The position numbers and the translations under genes were made by a program. Under the pieces are notes generated by a model. The model was not told the origin of the DNA. It did not search any database and worked only from the letters and a program-made list of their open reading frames with translations. Source: Bacteroidales bacterium (GTDB taxonomy: Bacteria > Bacteroidota > Bacteroidia > Bacteroidales > UBA932). Taken from it: DNA of 26,874 nucleotides. The stretch lies in assembly GCA_017551425.1 (NCBI GenBank), contig JAFZLQ010000076.1, positions 1 to 26,874 of the forward strand, in the 5' to 3' direction. Below, piece after piece: positions 18,531 to 26,874 of this stretch (its first letter is position 1; each line of letters opens with the position of its first letter).

Positions 18531-19826
18531 CTATTTCAGCCTCAGTACGGCATAGTCATGCGGAGCGGCCTTCAAGGTCGCTTCGCTTTCTTTTATGCCT
18601 GCGGCGGAGCGCAGCTCCTCCGGAATCTGCAGTGCAAGCGCCGCCTCGCACCCGCCGAAGTTGCAGAGTACCGCATAGGCGTGGCCGGAATGCCAGCGGA
18701 CGAAGGCAAAGTGGCGGTCGGCGTCGAAGGGCCAGGGCTGGCAGTAGCCCAGGTCCCATACGCCTCCGGACGCGAAGGCCGGACGGGCCGCAAGGGCGAG
18801 AAGCTCGCGGTATCGCGCCAGCAAATGACGGCGTTCGCGGCCAAGCCCGCTGCCGGAGCTGATATGGCGCCAGATCTCCCCGGGACCGGCGGGATGGCAC
18901 CACTGGAAGATGGAAGTACGGCCCTCATGGCCCTCTGCGGCGTCTTCTCCCACCTCCTGGCCGAAGTAAATCATGAAGGATGCCGTGTTGAACAGGAGGG
19001 CCTGGGCGACTGCGGCCCAGGCGTTGCCGGCGCTGCCTGCGAACCAGGGCGATGCGAGGCGCTGCTCGTCGTGATTCTCAAGGAAGTTGAGCATGCGGGG
19101 CTGGTTTCCGCCCAGCCACTGCCAGTTCCAGCTGAGCTCCCTGGCGGAACGGCCGCCGGCGATTATGCCTCGGAGTATGTCGTATGAGCCCGATTTGTCG
19201 TACAGCAGGTCAAAGCCGGCGTCCAGGTAACGTCCGTAATTCTCCTGCCCATAGACCTCGGCTACGAAGACAAGTCCCGGATACTCCCCGCGCACGGCCG
19301 CGATGACGCTTCCGAGGGCGTCTGAAGGCACCAGTTCCACCATGTCGCAGCGGAAGCCGTCAACGCCTTTGGATGCCCAGAAACGAAGGATTTCCGTCAT
19401 TTCCGCAGGCGTGGCCGGATCGGACCAGTTGACCTTGATAGTGTCAGTCCAGTCTCCGTCATGCCAGCCGTAAAGGGCGAGACGGCCCTCGTAATCGCAG
19501 GCTACGTGGTTGGGGATGAAGTCGATTATGCACTTGAGGCCCGCGGCATGCGTACGCCGGACCAGGGACTCGAACTCCTGCATCCTGCGCGAGGGCCTGG
19601 AGGCCAGATAGGGGTTAACGTCGTACCAATCGGAAATGGCATACGGCGAGCCGGGATCGCCCTTTACGAAGGGTTTGCCGCTGGCGTGGCGCGGAATGCC
19701 GGTGTACCAGACATACTCCGCGCCGAGGGATTTGACATAATCGAATGCCTCCTTGTTCCATGAGGCGAAGGTGCCGTCACCCCAGAGGCGGGGCAGGACC
19801 TGGTAGAAAATGCTTTTGCCTTTCAT
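18531..19826 (-). CDS. GH13 alpha-amylase family glycosidase, cytoplasmic
   Basis: TIM-barrel glycoside hydrolase of family 13, 431 residues, with no signal peptide, so probably acting on internal glycogen or imported maltodextrins. The four conserved regions are visible: DFIPNH (102-107), GFRCDM with nucleophile Asp161, VAEVYG with acid/base Glu190, and LENHDEQR with Asp253. A C-terminal beta domain follows. The start at 19826 shares one base with the tamL stop (TGATG) and gives the natural MKGKSIFYQVLPRLWGDG N-terminus; an in-frame ATG at 19883 would add 19 arginine-rich residues and is rejected. Exact specificity is not determined. Confidence 0.9.
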   Translation of the reverse strand: MKGKSIFYQVLPRLWGDGTFASWNKEAFDYVKSLGAEYVWYTGIPRHASGKPFVKGDPGSPYAISDWYDVNPYLASRPSRRMQEFESLVRRTHAAGLKCIIDFIPNHVACDYEGRLALYGWHDGDWTDTIKVNWSDPATPAEMTEILRFWASKGVDGFRCDMVELVPSDALGSVIAAVRGEYPGLVFVAEVYGQENYGRYLDAGFDLLYDKSGSYDILRGIIAGGRSARELSWNWQWLGGNQPRMLNFLENHDEQRLASPWFAGSAGNAWAAVAQALLFNTASFMIYFGQEVGEDAAEGHEGRTSIFQWCHPAGPGEIWRHISSGSGLGRERRHLLARYRELLALAARPAFASGGVWDLGYCQPWPFDADRHFAFVRWHSGHAYAVLCNFGGCEAALALQIPEELRSAAGIKESEATLKAAPHDYAVLRLK

Positions 19827-21979
19827 CAGAATGGATAGCCTACGCCGAAGTGCAGGGCGCTGCTGTTCTCGCCGAAAAGCCACTCGAGCGGGGTGAGGAA
19901 GCGGGAGCCGGCTTCGCGCGAAGGTTCATAAATCTTGTAGCCCCAGTCGAGACGGAGCAGGATGAAGTCGAGGTTGAGACGTATGCCGAGGCCCCAGTCG
20001 GCGCCTATGGTCGTAAACAGGTTCTGCGGCAGGTCCATGAAGTCCCAGACGTTGCCGGCCTCTGCGAAGACGGCGCCTTCTATCTTCCAGAACAGGCGCT
20101 GGCGCAGCTCCATATCCAACTCTATCTTGAAGTCGCCGGTCTGGCTGGGAATGGAGAAGAAGTCCATCATTTCATCCGCGCCCGGACCGAGAGCCCTGGT
20201 CTGCCAGCCGCGCATACTGCTCGCGCCGCCCACGAAGAAGCGCTTCTCGAAGGGCATCGCAGACGAAGAACCGTATGCGTTGCCAACGCCGCCGTCGAGG
20301 CGCAGGGCGAGGGAGGTTTTCTCTCCGAGGCTGAACGAATGGACAAGCTGCAGGCCGGCCCTGACGTACTGGGAATAGCCCAGGCCGAAGATGGTCCGCT
20401 CGCCGAATTCGTTGATGGGCAGGTAACTGTTGAAGAGCGAGACGATGTTGCCGGAACTGTCGAAGGACAGGCGTGCCGACGAATACGAACCCTTGGGCAC
20501 AAGGTCGGTGGTGGTGGTATAGTACAGCTGGCCGCTGAGTCCGGCGTCAATATGGTCGTAGAATCCGTCGTAAAGGCTGATGTTGCGCAACAGCGACATG
20601 AAGAAGTCTTCCGTCATGTCGCCGATCTTGATGACGGTGGCGCGCAAGGGATAAACCTGATAATAAAGATTGCGGGTGTTGCCGGTATAGCCGTACGACA
20701 GGTTGCCTATCCAGCGCTGGAATTCGGGACGCAGCTGGTAGTTGAACGAGCCGACTATCTCCGTACGCGGGATGCTGTTCCCCTTGAACGCGCTGTAAGG
20801 AAGTCCGACGAAACGGGGGAAGCTGAGGCTGGAGTTCACACCGAATTCGGTGGCCCTGGTATCAGTGCCGGGCTTGCCCTGGAAGTTGCCGGAAAAACCG
20901 AGGGTGAACCACTCGCCGCCGTGGAAGATGTTCTTGTGATAGAAGCTCAGGTTGGGCGACACACCCAGCAGGCCGGAAGAGTTGGTGGATGCCTCGAGGT
21001 TCACCTTGACGCCCTGCAACTTGCTCTCTCCCAGAGTGATACGGCAATCTACGGTGGCCGTGTCGGCAGGAATCATCTCGATCCCCACATTGTTGAACAC
21101 ACGCAGTGCGGTGAGGCGGTTGTAACTGCGGTTGATGAGTCTCTCGCTGTAGAGGTCTCCGGGATGTATGGTATTGATGCCCCGAAGGACGTTCTCCCGG
21201 AAGGGGACTTCCGCGGAGTGTTCGATTGTGACCTTGCCTATATGATACTTCTCCAGCGGATGCGCGGCGGAAGCGGGCTCGTTGCGGCTGTACTCGCGTA
21301 TGCGGTAGGTCAGGATGTTGCGGGGACCGAGGGTGTCGGCTTCGAACGAATAATTGTATTTGTTGAAGTCGTAGTAGCCCCTGTCGCGGAACCAGGAGGC
21401 TCCGCGTGTAGTCTCGGACTCCAGGACCTTCTCGCTCAGGAAGTCTCCGGTCTTGACCAGGGTGTTCTTTATATCCCTCTGGAATTCCTTTTCGAACTCG
21501 CCGCCGGGCACGCTGTACGCTATGCTGTCTATGCGGTAGCGCTTTCCGGGGTCGATGAAGAACAGCACCCTTACGGTACGGCCGATGGTGTCCACGCGGG
21601 ATTCCACATTGGAGTTGTAGTAGCCCAGATAGTCGAGGTGCTTGGCTATGTTTTCCCGCGAGCTGGCGACCAGGTTGCCGTTGAATACCACCGGCGCCGT
21701 GCCCACGCTCCTGAGGGCATTGTTGAACCAGTCGTCCTTGTCGGGGTCGGACCAGTTGTAAAGAATTAGGAACGGGTTCCAGCCGAAGAAGAGGTAGCTG
21801 TTAGCCTGCTGGCGCACGTAGGAGGATACGTCAGAACTGCTGAGGCCGGATTTGGAGTCGCGTATCCTTATCAGGTTGCGCTCGAGCCGGTACTGGTCCG
21901 GCTTGAGCACGCGGGTGGTGCTGCAGGCGCAGAGAAGCGCAGCGGCAACAGCCAGTGCTATGCGGATACGGCGTTTCAT
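19826..21979 (-). CDS. tamL: BamA/TamA-family outer-membrane lipoprotein (TamL)
   Basis: Omp85-superfamily protein of 717 residues. The lipoprotein signal ends in LLCAC with lipidated Cys19, then STTRVLKPDQY, a start shared by Bacteroidota TamL proteins. POTRA-like repeats follow (FNGNLVASSRENIAKHLDYLGYY; YHIGKVTIEHSAEV; GDLYSERLINRSYNRLTALRVFNNVGI). A C-terminal 16-strand-type barrel starts near residue 350 and includes the VGGASSMRGWQ loop (the VRGF/Y motif equivalent). It ends in VGYPF, with the terminal aromatic residue expected of an outer-membrane barrel. TamL with TamB is known to act in outer-membrane assembly in Bacteroidota. No tamB is in this window. It overlaps genes on both sides. 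Confidence 0.85.
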   Translation of the reverse strand: MKRRIRIALAVAAALLCACSTTRVLKPDQYRLERNLIRIRDSKSGLSSSDVSSYVRQQANSYLFFGWNPFLILYNWSDPDKDDWFNNALRSVGTAPVVFNGNLVASSRENIAKHLDYLGYYNSNVESRVDTIGRTVRVLFFIDPGKRYRIDSIAYSVPGGEFEKEFQRDIKNTLVKTGDFLSEKVLESETTRGASWFRDRGYYDFNKYNYSFEADTLGPRNILTYRIREYSRNEPASAAHPLEKYHIGKVTIEHSAEVPFRENVLRGINTIHPGDLYSERLINRSYNRLTALRVFNNVGIEMIPADTATVDCRITLGESKLQGVKVNLEASTNSSGLLGVSPNLSFYHKNIFHGGEWFTLGFSGNFQGKPGTDTRATEFGVNSSLSFPRFVGLPYSAFKGNSIPRTEIVGSFNYQLRPEFQRWIGNLSYGYTGNTRNLYYQVYPLRATVIKIGDMTEDFFMSLLRNISLYDGFYDHIDAGLSGQLYYTTTTDLVPKGSYSSARLSFDSSGNIVSLFNSYLPINEFGERTIFGLGYSQYVRAGLQLVHSFSLGEKTSLALRLDGGVGNAYGSSSAMPFEKRFFVGGASSMRGWQTRALGPGADEMMDFFSIPSQTGDFKIELDMELRQRLFWKIEGAVFAEAGNVWDFMDLPQNLFTTIGADWGLGIRLNLDFILLRLDWGYKIYEPSREAGSRFLTPLEWLFGENSSALHFGVGYPF

Positions 21980-22668
21980 CTTCTGCGGAATTCTGAAAGG
22001 ATGACTGCCGTGGCGGTGGCGACGTTGAGGGATTCCGCACCCGGGCCTTTGGAGAAAGAGGGGATATGAAGCCTTGTACTTACCTGGGCGGCCACCTCGG
22101 GGCCTATGCCGAAGGATTCGCTGCCCATAACTATAAGGCCCTCTTTTGCAAGCTGTTGCGTATATATATCTACACCATCGAGGAAGGTGCCGTAAACGGG
22201 CATCCCCATTGCGCGGAAGCGGTGGCAGAGCTCCGGCAGGTCGCAGTAAACAGCGCCGACCCTGAAGATGGAGCCCATGGACGACTGCACAACTTTGGGA
22301 TTATAGAACTCCACGCTGTCCGACGAGGCGAAGACGGTGCTGACGCCGAACCAGTCCGCCAGGCGGAGGATGGTGCCCATGTTTCCGGGGTCGCGGATGG
22401 AATCCAGGCCGAGATAGAGGCCCCTTTCCAGCGCCAGGGGACGGGGGGCGGGCTTCTCCACCACGGCGATTACCGGGGGAGGGGTGCTGAGGGAGCTGAT
22501 ACGGGACATGACGTCCGGCTCTTCACGTATGACCTGGAGCACATTGAAACCCGATGCCAACGCCTCCTGCACCATCTTTTCTCCTTCTGCCAGGAACTCT
22601 CCGTATTCGTCACGGAACTTTTTCTCCCGGAGAGACCTGAGGCGCTTGATTTCGGCGTTGGTGAGCAT
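21976..22668 (-). CDS. SpoU/TrmH-family RNA 2'-O-methyltransferase
   Basis: SPOUT-fold methyltransferase of 230 residues that should methylate a ribose 2'-OH in rRNA or tRNA. The N-terminal substrate-binding domain (EFLAEGEKMVQEA, 24-36) precedes the knotted catalytic domain. Motif 1 has Asn96 and Arg102 (DPGNMGTILRLADWFG), motif 2 is GSESFG (182-187) and motif 3 is SLNVATATAVILSEF (213-227). The target nucleotide cannot be decided. It is first in an operon with tamL (ATGA overlap) and the amylase. In other Bacteroidota a TrmH-like gene commonly lies beside tamL, which supports the tamL call. Confidence 0.9.
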   Translation of the reverse strand: MLTNAEIKRLRSLREKKFRDEYGEFLAEGEKMVQEALASGFNVLQVIREEPDVMSRISSLSTPPPVIAVVEKPAPRPLALERGLYLGLDSIRDPGNMGTILRLADWFGVSTVFASSDSVEFYNPKVVQSSMGSIFRVGAVYCDLPELCHRFRAMGMPVYGTFLDGVDIYTQQLAKEGLIVMGSESFGIGPEVAAQVSTRLHIPSFSKGPGAESLNVATATAVILSEFRRR

Positions 22669-22684
22669 ACTTTTGCAGATTTAT

Positions 22685-22716
22685 ATTGCAAATTTAACAA
22701 AATCTTGTTATGTTTG
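22685..22716 (+). promoter_or_regulatory. Promoter for the YegP-like gene
   Basis: ATTG at 22685-22688, a 20-base spacer and TATGTTTG at 22709-22716, a perfect -7 box. Predicted transcription starts near 22723, about 16 bases before the start codon. It physically overlaps the divergent promoter of the RNA methyltransferase gene. Confidence 0.6.
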
Positions 22717-22722
22717 CCCAAA
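22689..22722 (-). promoter_or_regulatory. Promoter for the RNA methyltransferase-tamL-amylase operon
   Basis: On the minus strand TTTG (22722-22719) is followed after 22 bases by TAAATTTG (22696-22689), a perfect -7 box with a spacer one base longer than usual. The two boxes interleave with those of the yegP-like promoter on the other strand. Confidence 0.5.
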
Positions 22723-22738
22723 ATCAATTTATTCAGAA

Positions 22739-23071
22739 ATGGGAAAGTTTGTTATTACTCTCAGGAAGAACGGAGAATTCCAGTTTAACCTCAAGGCCAC
22801 CAACGGCCAGGTCATCCTTACCAGCGAAGGCTACACCACCAAGGCAGCATGCCTCAATGGCGTAGAGTCCGTCAGGAAGAACGCTCCCCTCGAGGAGCGC
22901 TTTGAGATCAAGGTCGCCAAGAACGGCAAGCCTTATTTCAATCTCAAGGCTTCCAATGGCCAGGTAGTCGGAGCAAGCCAGATGTATGCTTCCGAGCGTA
23001 CCATGAAGCAGGGCATCGCCTCTGTCCAGAAAAACGCTCCCGAGGCTCCCGTCGTCGAAGAACTCGACTAA
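22739..23071 (+). CDS. YegP-like DUF1508 protein (two repeats)
   Basis: A small 110-residue protein made of two tandem DUF1508 units, residues about 6-49 and 57-100. Each has the pattern KNG-x-FNLKA-NGQV followed by an amphipathic helix ending in S-V-x-KNA. Proteins of this family (E. coli YegP) are small soluble dimers or duplicated domains of unknown function. The start at 22739 follows a matched promoter; the open frame continues upstream but would run through the divergent promoter region and the methyltransferase gene. The acidic C-terminus (VVEELD) is followed by a strong terminator, so this is a single-gene transcript. Confidence 0.9.
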   Translation: MGKFVITLRKNGEFQFNLKATNGQVILTSEGYTTKAACLNGVESVRKNAPLEERFEIKVAKNGKPYFNLKASNGQVVGASQMYASERTMKQGIASVQKNAPEAPVVEELD

Positions 23072-23090
23072 TCCCTTTTCCTGGAAACAC

Positions 23091-23122
23091 AAAGCCGGCC
23101 CCTCTCGGAGCCGGCTTTTTTA
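23091..23122 (+). terminator. Rho-independent terminator of the YegP-like gene
   Basis: A perfect 9-bp stem AAAGCCGGC (23091-23099) / GCCGGCTTT (23110-23118) with a 10-base loop, running into a T-rich stretch (TTTTTATT). It lies 20 bases after the stop codon. Confidence 0.92.
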
Positions 23123-23134
23123 TTGTATCATACG

Positions 23135-23294
23135 CTGCAGTGGCTTTGTTTCGCAGGCGGCCAGACCCTGGAGGAACTTCGTTCGCTTCGCTCACTCCGG
23201 CCCCTCCCACGCAAGCGTGGGCCCCTCCCCCTGCCCGTGTCCGGGGGTGGACACGTCCTCCAGGGTCTGCCGCCTACTTCACTTCAGCCTGCAG
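23135..23294. repeat. Hairpin-rich intergenic element with 20-bp inverted repeats
   Basis: Left arm 23155-23175 and right arm 23256-23275 are inverted copies differing by one inserted base (arm core AGACCCTGGAGGA). An outer CTGCAG sits at 23135-23140 and 23289-23294. Inside are two further perfect hairpins: CCCACGC/GCGTGGG (23206-23221) and CGTGTCC/GGACACG (23236-23255). Nothing in it looks coding. The segment GCTTCGCTCACTCCGGCC (23185-23202) resembles 8438-8455, so this is a second member of the same kind of element. It sits just downstream of the last ATPase gene, convergent with the YegP-like gene. Confidence 0.75.
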
Positions 23295-23315
23295 CAGAAT
23301 GGCACGCGTACTATG

Positions 23316-25484
<2,169 letters not shown>

Positions 25485-25488
<4 letters not shown>

Positions 25489-26093
25489 AGTCCTTCCTCC
25501 TCTTCAGCCGCGGCATGGCGGTTCTTGACTATCTTGGAAGCGGCTTTGGAGAGGTTCTCCTCGTCTTCCATGTACCGCTTGATCTTGCGTATGGCCTCCT
25601 GGTAACCGGGTATCTGGACCTTCTCATAGAGGTTCACCTTCTGGGTGGTCTTCTTGCGGTTGAACTCCAGTATGCGGCGGCGCTCTTCCGACACCTCGGA
25701 CTCAATACCTATGGTGCTGAGTTCCTGCAGGATACGCACGCCGTCGGCATACCATGCGGGCTTCACGAAGGCGTTGAAGGGGCGCAGGTCGAAGTCTATT
25801 CCGTCCAGGGCGGGGGCCTTGACTCCGGCTATCTTGACCGTTTTCATATGGACGTCCCTGATGCTTATCAGTCCCGGCTCGAACTCGTTCCACAGGGCGG
25901 CGAGGTAGTCGTACTCCCGGAGTTTAGACTCCAGCAGTTCCGCCTGCGCCTGGGACTCGTTCTTTGCGGAAATGACGCTCACGCGCAGCGCCGACTCCTT
26001 GTTTTTCAGGGTCGGGAGCGCGTTCTGGCGTACTTTCAGCTGCTTGCCGAGGTTCGTCAGCGACGTCTTGTTGTATTGAAACTTTATTGCCAT
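25485..26093 (-). CDS. ntpD: V-type ATP synthase subunit D (central stalk)
   Basis: Central rotor shaft of the V1 sector, 202 residues. It has the family N-terminus (KFQYNKTSLTNLGKQLKVRQNALPTLKNKESAL) and a long antiparallel coiled coil formed by the N- and C-terminal helices. The RRRILEFNRKKTTQKVNLYEKVQIP segment is typical of the C-terminal helix region. Length is normal. The gene lies between B and I in the order common to Bacteroidota V-type clusters. The spacer from subunit B is occupied by a palindromic repeat, leaving only 7 bases before the start codon; no ribosome-binding sequence is evident there. Confidence 0.93.
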
Positions 26094-26100
26094 AAGCAGG

Positions 26101-26190
26101 AGATTTCTCGACTTCGCTCGAAATGACAGGTGCTTTCCCGGACTTGTCGAAAGATGTCATCTCGACTAAGCGAAGCGCATGGAGAGATCT
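26101..26190. repeat. Imperfect palindromic repeat inside the V-type ATPase operon
   Basis: The 90-base stretch folds on itself: AGATTTCTCGACTTCGCT and CGAAATGACA (26101-26128) are complementary, with small interruptions, to TGTCATCTCG, AGCGAAGCG and GAGAGATCT (26155-26190). It fills nearly all of the gap between subunits B and D. Its outer edge contributes two bases of the subunit B stop codon (TAG at 26191-26189). Its structure and CTTCGCTC core resemble dispersed intergenic repeats. On the mRNA it would form a long stem-loop between the two cistrons. Confidence 0.75.
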
Positions 26191-26874
26191 ATTTCACCCA
26201 ATATTTATCAATGAGGTTCTGTTTAATTCCGGTTTCGGCGGGGGAGAAGTACTTGGCGAACAGGCGCCATGCGGTGTCGAGCATCTCAGTGATGGTGATG
26301 TTGACGTCTATGCTGAGGAGCTCGGTGGCGTAATCCTTGGCATAGTCGAGGCAGCGGAGGTCGTAGTCGCTCAGGTCGAAGCCGTTCTGCATCTTGGTCT
26401 TGGCGTTCTGCGCATCGGCATAGAGGCGTACGCCGGCGTTCATCACCTGGCTGTGGTCCTCGCGCGTCTTCTTTCCCTGCACGAGCTGTTTGAGTCGGCT
26501 CAGGCTGCGGAAAGGATCCACTATGACGCAGCCCGAATCGGAATCGGCGCGGAGGAAAATCTGTCCTTCCGTGATGTATCCGGTGTTGTCCGGGATGGCG
26601 TGGGTGATGTCGCCGTCATTCAGGGTGGTAACCGCGATTATGGTGATGGAGCCGCCGTCGGGCAGCTGCACGGCCTTTTCGTAAATCTTGGCAAGGTCGG
26701 AATACAGGGAGCCGGGCATGGAGTCCTTGGACGGGATCTGGTCCATACGGTTGCTGACGATGGACAGGGCGTCCGCATACAGGGTCATGTCGGTGAGCAG
26801 CACCAGCACCTTCTCGTTCCTGTCAACTGCGAAGTACTCGGCAGCCGTGAGCACCATATCGGGAATCAGCAGAC
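26189..26874 (-). CDS. ntpB: V-type ATP synthase subunit B (C-terminal part; N-terminus outside window)
   Basis: Non-catalytic nucleotide-binding-type subunit of the V1 hexamer. About 228 C-terminal residues are visible and the frame is open to the right edge. Recognisable segments are LLTDMTLYADALSIVSNRMDQIPSKDSMPGSLYSDLAKIYEKA, the equivalent of the family PS-x-x-GYPGYMYTDLA region. Next is LNDGDITHAIPDNTGYITEGQIFL, the conserved DDDITHPIPDLTGYITEGQ region, and then the C-terminal helical bundle ending DKYWVK. The stop codon abuts a palindromic repeat. The upstream gene should be subunit A. Confidence 0.92.
   Translation of the reverse strand, partial: LLIPDMVLTAAEYFAVDRNEKVLVLLTDMTLYADALSIVSNRMDQIPSKDSMPGSLYSDLAKIYEKAVQLPDGGSITIIAVTTLNDGDITHAIPDNTGYITEGQIFLRADSDSGCVIVDPFRSLSRLKQLVQGKKTREDHSQVMNAGVRLYADAQNAKTKMQNGFDLSDYDLRCLDYAKDYATELLSIDVNITITEMLDTAWRLFAKYFSPAETGIKQNLIDKYWVK

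Noticed and set aside
19827..19883. Upstream ATG giving a 450-residue amylase
   Set aside because: The 19 added residues are arginine-rich, non-conserved in appearance and overlap tamL; the TGATG junction at 19826 is a typical coupled start.
19745..21769. A 674-codon open frame on the plus strand opposite tamL
   Set aside because: It is antisense to a gene with clear lipobox, POTRA and barrel features, has no recognisable domain of its own, and similar long antisense frames occur opposite ligA (15573-17186) and the RSH gene (12738-14138). They are by-products of GC-rich codon use.

Overview
The window looks like chromosomal core DNA of a fairly GC-rich Bacteroidota, most likely order Bacteroidales. 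Reasons: several gene starts are preceded by the Bacteroidota -7 promoter word TAnnTTTG and show no obvious Shine-Dalgarno sequence. The gene content also fits: a lipid-anchored BamA/TamA-type protein (TamL), an Ig-like lipoprotein whose N-terminus carries the TGGDKDTIPP motif, a PPi-type phosphofructokinase, and a V-type ATPase cluster in the order B-D-I-K. The family cannot be fixed from the sequence alone. I see no tRNA, rRNA, CRISPR, prophage or transposase.

Layout. (1) 1-617, minus: 5' part of glyceraldehyde-3-phosphate dehydrogenase, divergent from (2) 730-3427, plus: surE-lpxB-M48 metalloprotease lipoprotein. (3) 3411-5324, minus: secreted C1B cysteine peptidase then pssA. (4) 5410-8399, plus: unknown lipoprotein, DEDDy 3'-5' exonuclease, RlmI-like rRNA methyltransferase. 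(5) 8400-8661: intergenic block packed with palindromes. (6) 8662-17192, minus: ligA, yihY-like, RSH ((p)ppGpp) enzyme, Ig-like lipoprotein, outer-membrane beta-barrel and ispG, every junction overlapping. (7) 17298-18527, plus: PPi-type phosphofructokinase. (8) 18531-22668, minus: SpoU-type RNA methyltransferase, tamL, cytoplasmic alpha-amylase, all overlapping. (9) 22739-23071, plus: YegP-like DUF1508 protein with its own terminator. (10) 23135-23294: a second palindromic intergenic element. (11) 23316-26874, minus: distal V-type ATPase operon (B partial, D, I, K), with a third palindromic element between B and D.

Functionally the genes are central metabolism (GAPDH, PFK, amylase), envelope building (LpxB, PssA, TamL, Ig lipoprotein, beta-barrel), isoprenoid synthesis (IspG), DNA and RNA maintenance (LigA, exonuclease, two rRNA/tRNA methyltransferases), stringent response and ion pumping. 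No obviously new multi-gene system is present. The points most worth a second look are: an RSH enzyme whose hydrolase site is degenerate and whose C-terminus is short; a clamp-binding-like peptide at the end of LigA; a perfect 22-bp palindrome carrying a promoter -7 box on both strands; a family of hairpin-rich intergenic elements, one inside the ATPase operon and one whose arms hold the stop codons of two convergent genes; and a shortened IspG.
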